14,349 bases of DNA from Lysobacter sp. GTDB taxonomy: Bacteria; Pseudomonadota; Gammaproteobacteria; Xanthomonadales; Xanthomonadaceae. The number at the start of each line of letters is the position of its first letter. The first letter of the stretch is position 1. Under the pieces are notes generated by a model. That model ran no database searches. It was not told the DNA's origin and worked only from the letters and a program-made list of their open reading frames with translations. The position numbers and the translations under genes are program-made. This document shows positions 13,385-14,349 of this stretch, piece after piece. The DNA is taken from the NCBI GenBank assembly GCA_030151365.1, contig JASLDW010000015.1, positions 1 to 14,349 of the forward strand. Direction: 5' to 3'.

Positions 13385-14349
13385 TGAAGCAGTGATGATA
13401 GCCGAGCGCGACCTCGTCGAACGCGATCTGGCCGCGGTCTGGCATCCATGCACGCAGATGCGCGAACACCCCGACCTGCTGCCTTTGGTGCCGGTGGTGC
13501 GCGGCGATGGCGCATGGTTGGTTGGTGCCGACGGCCGCCGCTATCTCGATGCGGTGTCGAGTTGGTGGACCAACATCCACGGGCATGGCGAACCGCGGAT
13601 CGCCGCGGCGATCGCCGAACAGGCGCGCACGCTGGAACACGTCTTGCTGGCCGGCTTCACCCATCCCTCCGCGATCGCGCTGGCCGAACAGTTGCTGGCA
13701 CGCGCGCCGCGACAGGCCGGGCGCGATCCGCTGGCGAAAGTGTTCTACGCCGACAACGGCTCGGCGGCGGTGGAAGTCGCGCTGAAGATGGCCTTCCACT
13801 GGTTCCGCAATCGCGGCGAGCCGGAGCGACGCAAGTTCATCGCGCTGCACAACGGCTATCACGGCGAGACGCTGGGCGCACTCGCGGTCGGCGACATCCC
13901 GCTGTACCGGCGCATCTACGCACCGTTGCTGGCGGAAGCGATCTTCGCGCCCTCGCCCGATGCCTATGAAGCGCGCCCCGGCCAATCCGCCGAAGAATGT
14001 GCGCTGGAAGCGGCCGACGTGCTGGCCAGCCTGCTCGACGCCCACGGGCAAGAAGTGTGCGCGCTGATCGTCGAGCCGCTGCTGCAGTGCGCCGGCGGCA
14101 TGCGTATGCATCATCCCGCCTACCTCAAGCGCGTGCGCGAACTCTGCGATGCCCACGGCGTCTTCCTGATCGCCGACGAGATCGCCACCGGCTTCGGCCG
14201 CACCGGCTCGCTGTTCGCCTGCGAGCAGGCGGGTATCCAGCCCGACCTGATGTGCGTGTCGAAGGGCCTGACCGGCGGCTTCATGCCGCTGGCGGCGACG
14301 CTGGCGACACAGGCGATCTACGACGGCTTCCTCGACGATTCCCGCGAAC
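13368..14349 (+). CDS. bioA: Adenosylmethionine-8-amino-7-oxononanoate aminotransferase (3' end beyond window)
   Basis: BioA is the PLP enzyme that converts 7-keto-8-aminopelargonate to 7,8-diaminopelargonate with S-adenosylmethionine as amino donor, in biotin synthesis. The first 327 codons are present (full enzymes are about 430-470). Landmarks are WHPCTQMREH at 25-34, SSWWTNIHGHGEPRI at 64-78, DNGSAAVEVALKMAF at 129-143 binding the PLP phosphate, GYHGETLGA at 163-171, IADEIATGFGRTG at 268-280 with cofactor Asp D270, and the PLP lysine K299 in SKGLTGGFMPL. ATG 13368 gives a 24-residue lead before WHPCTQ; an internal ATG at 13395 is the alternative, and neither has a strong Shine-Dalgarno. 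This is the only plus-strand gene. The SAM-specific residues near WHPCTQ separate it from other class III aminotransferases. Confidence 0.96.
   Translation, partial: MSNVVHEAVMIAERDLVERDLAAVWHPCTQMREHPDLLPLVPVVRGDGAWLVGADGRRYLDAVSSWWTNIHGHGEPRIAAAIAEQARTLEHVLLAGFTHPSAIALAEQLLARAPRQAGRDPLAKVFYADNGSAAVEVALKMAFHWFRNRGEPERRKFIALHNGYHGETLGALAVGDIPLYRRIYAPLLAEAIFAPSPDAYEARPGQSAEECALEAADVLASLLDAHGQEVCALIVEPLLQCAGGMRMHHPAYLKRVRELCDAHGVFLIADEIATGFGRTGSLFACEQAGIQPDLMCVSKGLTGGFMPLAATLATQAIYDGFLDDSRE

Noticed and set aside
13326..14156. A 276-codon minus-strand open frame opposite bioA
   Set aside because: BioA on the plus strand is continuous with all PLP-binding motifs, and the antisense frame shows only codon-bias shadow composition.
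1..14349. CRISPR arrays, tRNA genes, insertion sequences, prophage or toxin-antitoxin loci (mazG recalls mazEF)
   Set aside because: No regularly spaced repeats, tRNA-like folds, transposase or integrase frames were seen. MazG here lies with nudE and cysQ, and no mazE or mazF is present.

Overview
The window is high-GC bacterial chromosome, with G/C-rich third codon positions and no mobile element, phage gene, CRISPR array, rRNA or tRNA that I can see. Protein sequences and gene order (lgt-thyA-folA, lemA with two TPM-domain genes, nudE-cysQ-mazG, and a BioA closely resembling Xanthomonas BioA as I remember it) point to a gammaproteobacterium of the Xanthomonadaceae, such as Lysobacter, Luteimonas or Thermomonas. 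That placement is inference from memory, not from a search. The coding content is dense: sixteen genes, fifteen on the minus strand and only bioA at the right edge on the plus strand. No gap between genes exceeds 100 bases. Eight junctions are stop/start overlaps (ATGA or TGATG), so most genes sit in translationally coupled blocks.

Layout from left to right, with transcription running leftward. (1) lgt-thyA-folA: lipoprotein lipidation followed by thymidylate and tetrahydrofolate synthesis; folA runs off the left edge. (2) lemA, a YgcG-like TPM-domain membrane protein with a glycine-rich tail, and a second cytosolic TPM-domain protein; LemA carries a lipobox here. (3) dgkA-terC: diacylglycerol kinase coupled to a YgdQ-type TerC membrane protein. 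(4) A five-gene module: OmpR-type response regulator, histidine kinase, periplasmic adaptor, ABC ATPase and MacB-type permease. This looks like a self-regulated MacAB/YknXYZ-like efflux or envelope-stress system with no outer-membrane channel gene beside it. (5) nudE-cysQ-mazG: three hydrolases acting on nucleotide metabolites, coupled by ATGA overlaps. (6) Divergent bioA, which runs off the right edge and is separated from nudE by only 38 bases.

Most of the window is ordinary core genome. The features most worth a second look are the adaptor of module 4, which carries a roughly 145-residue glycine-rich and helical insertion reminiscent of Spy/CpxP-type LTxxQ proteins; repeated GTGAAG-like half-sites before the response regulator; and the lipoprotein LemA/TPM trio. 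I found no wholly new system. The regulated pump with the modified adaptor is the best candidate for undescribed biology.
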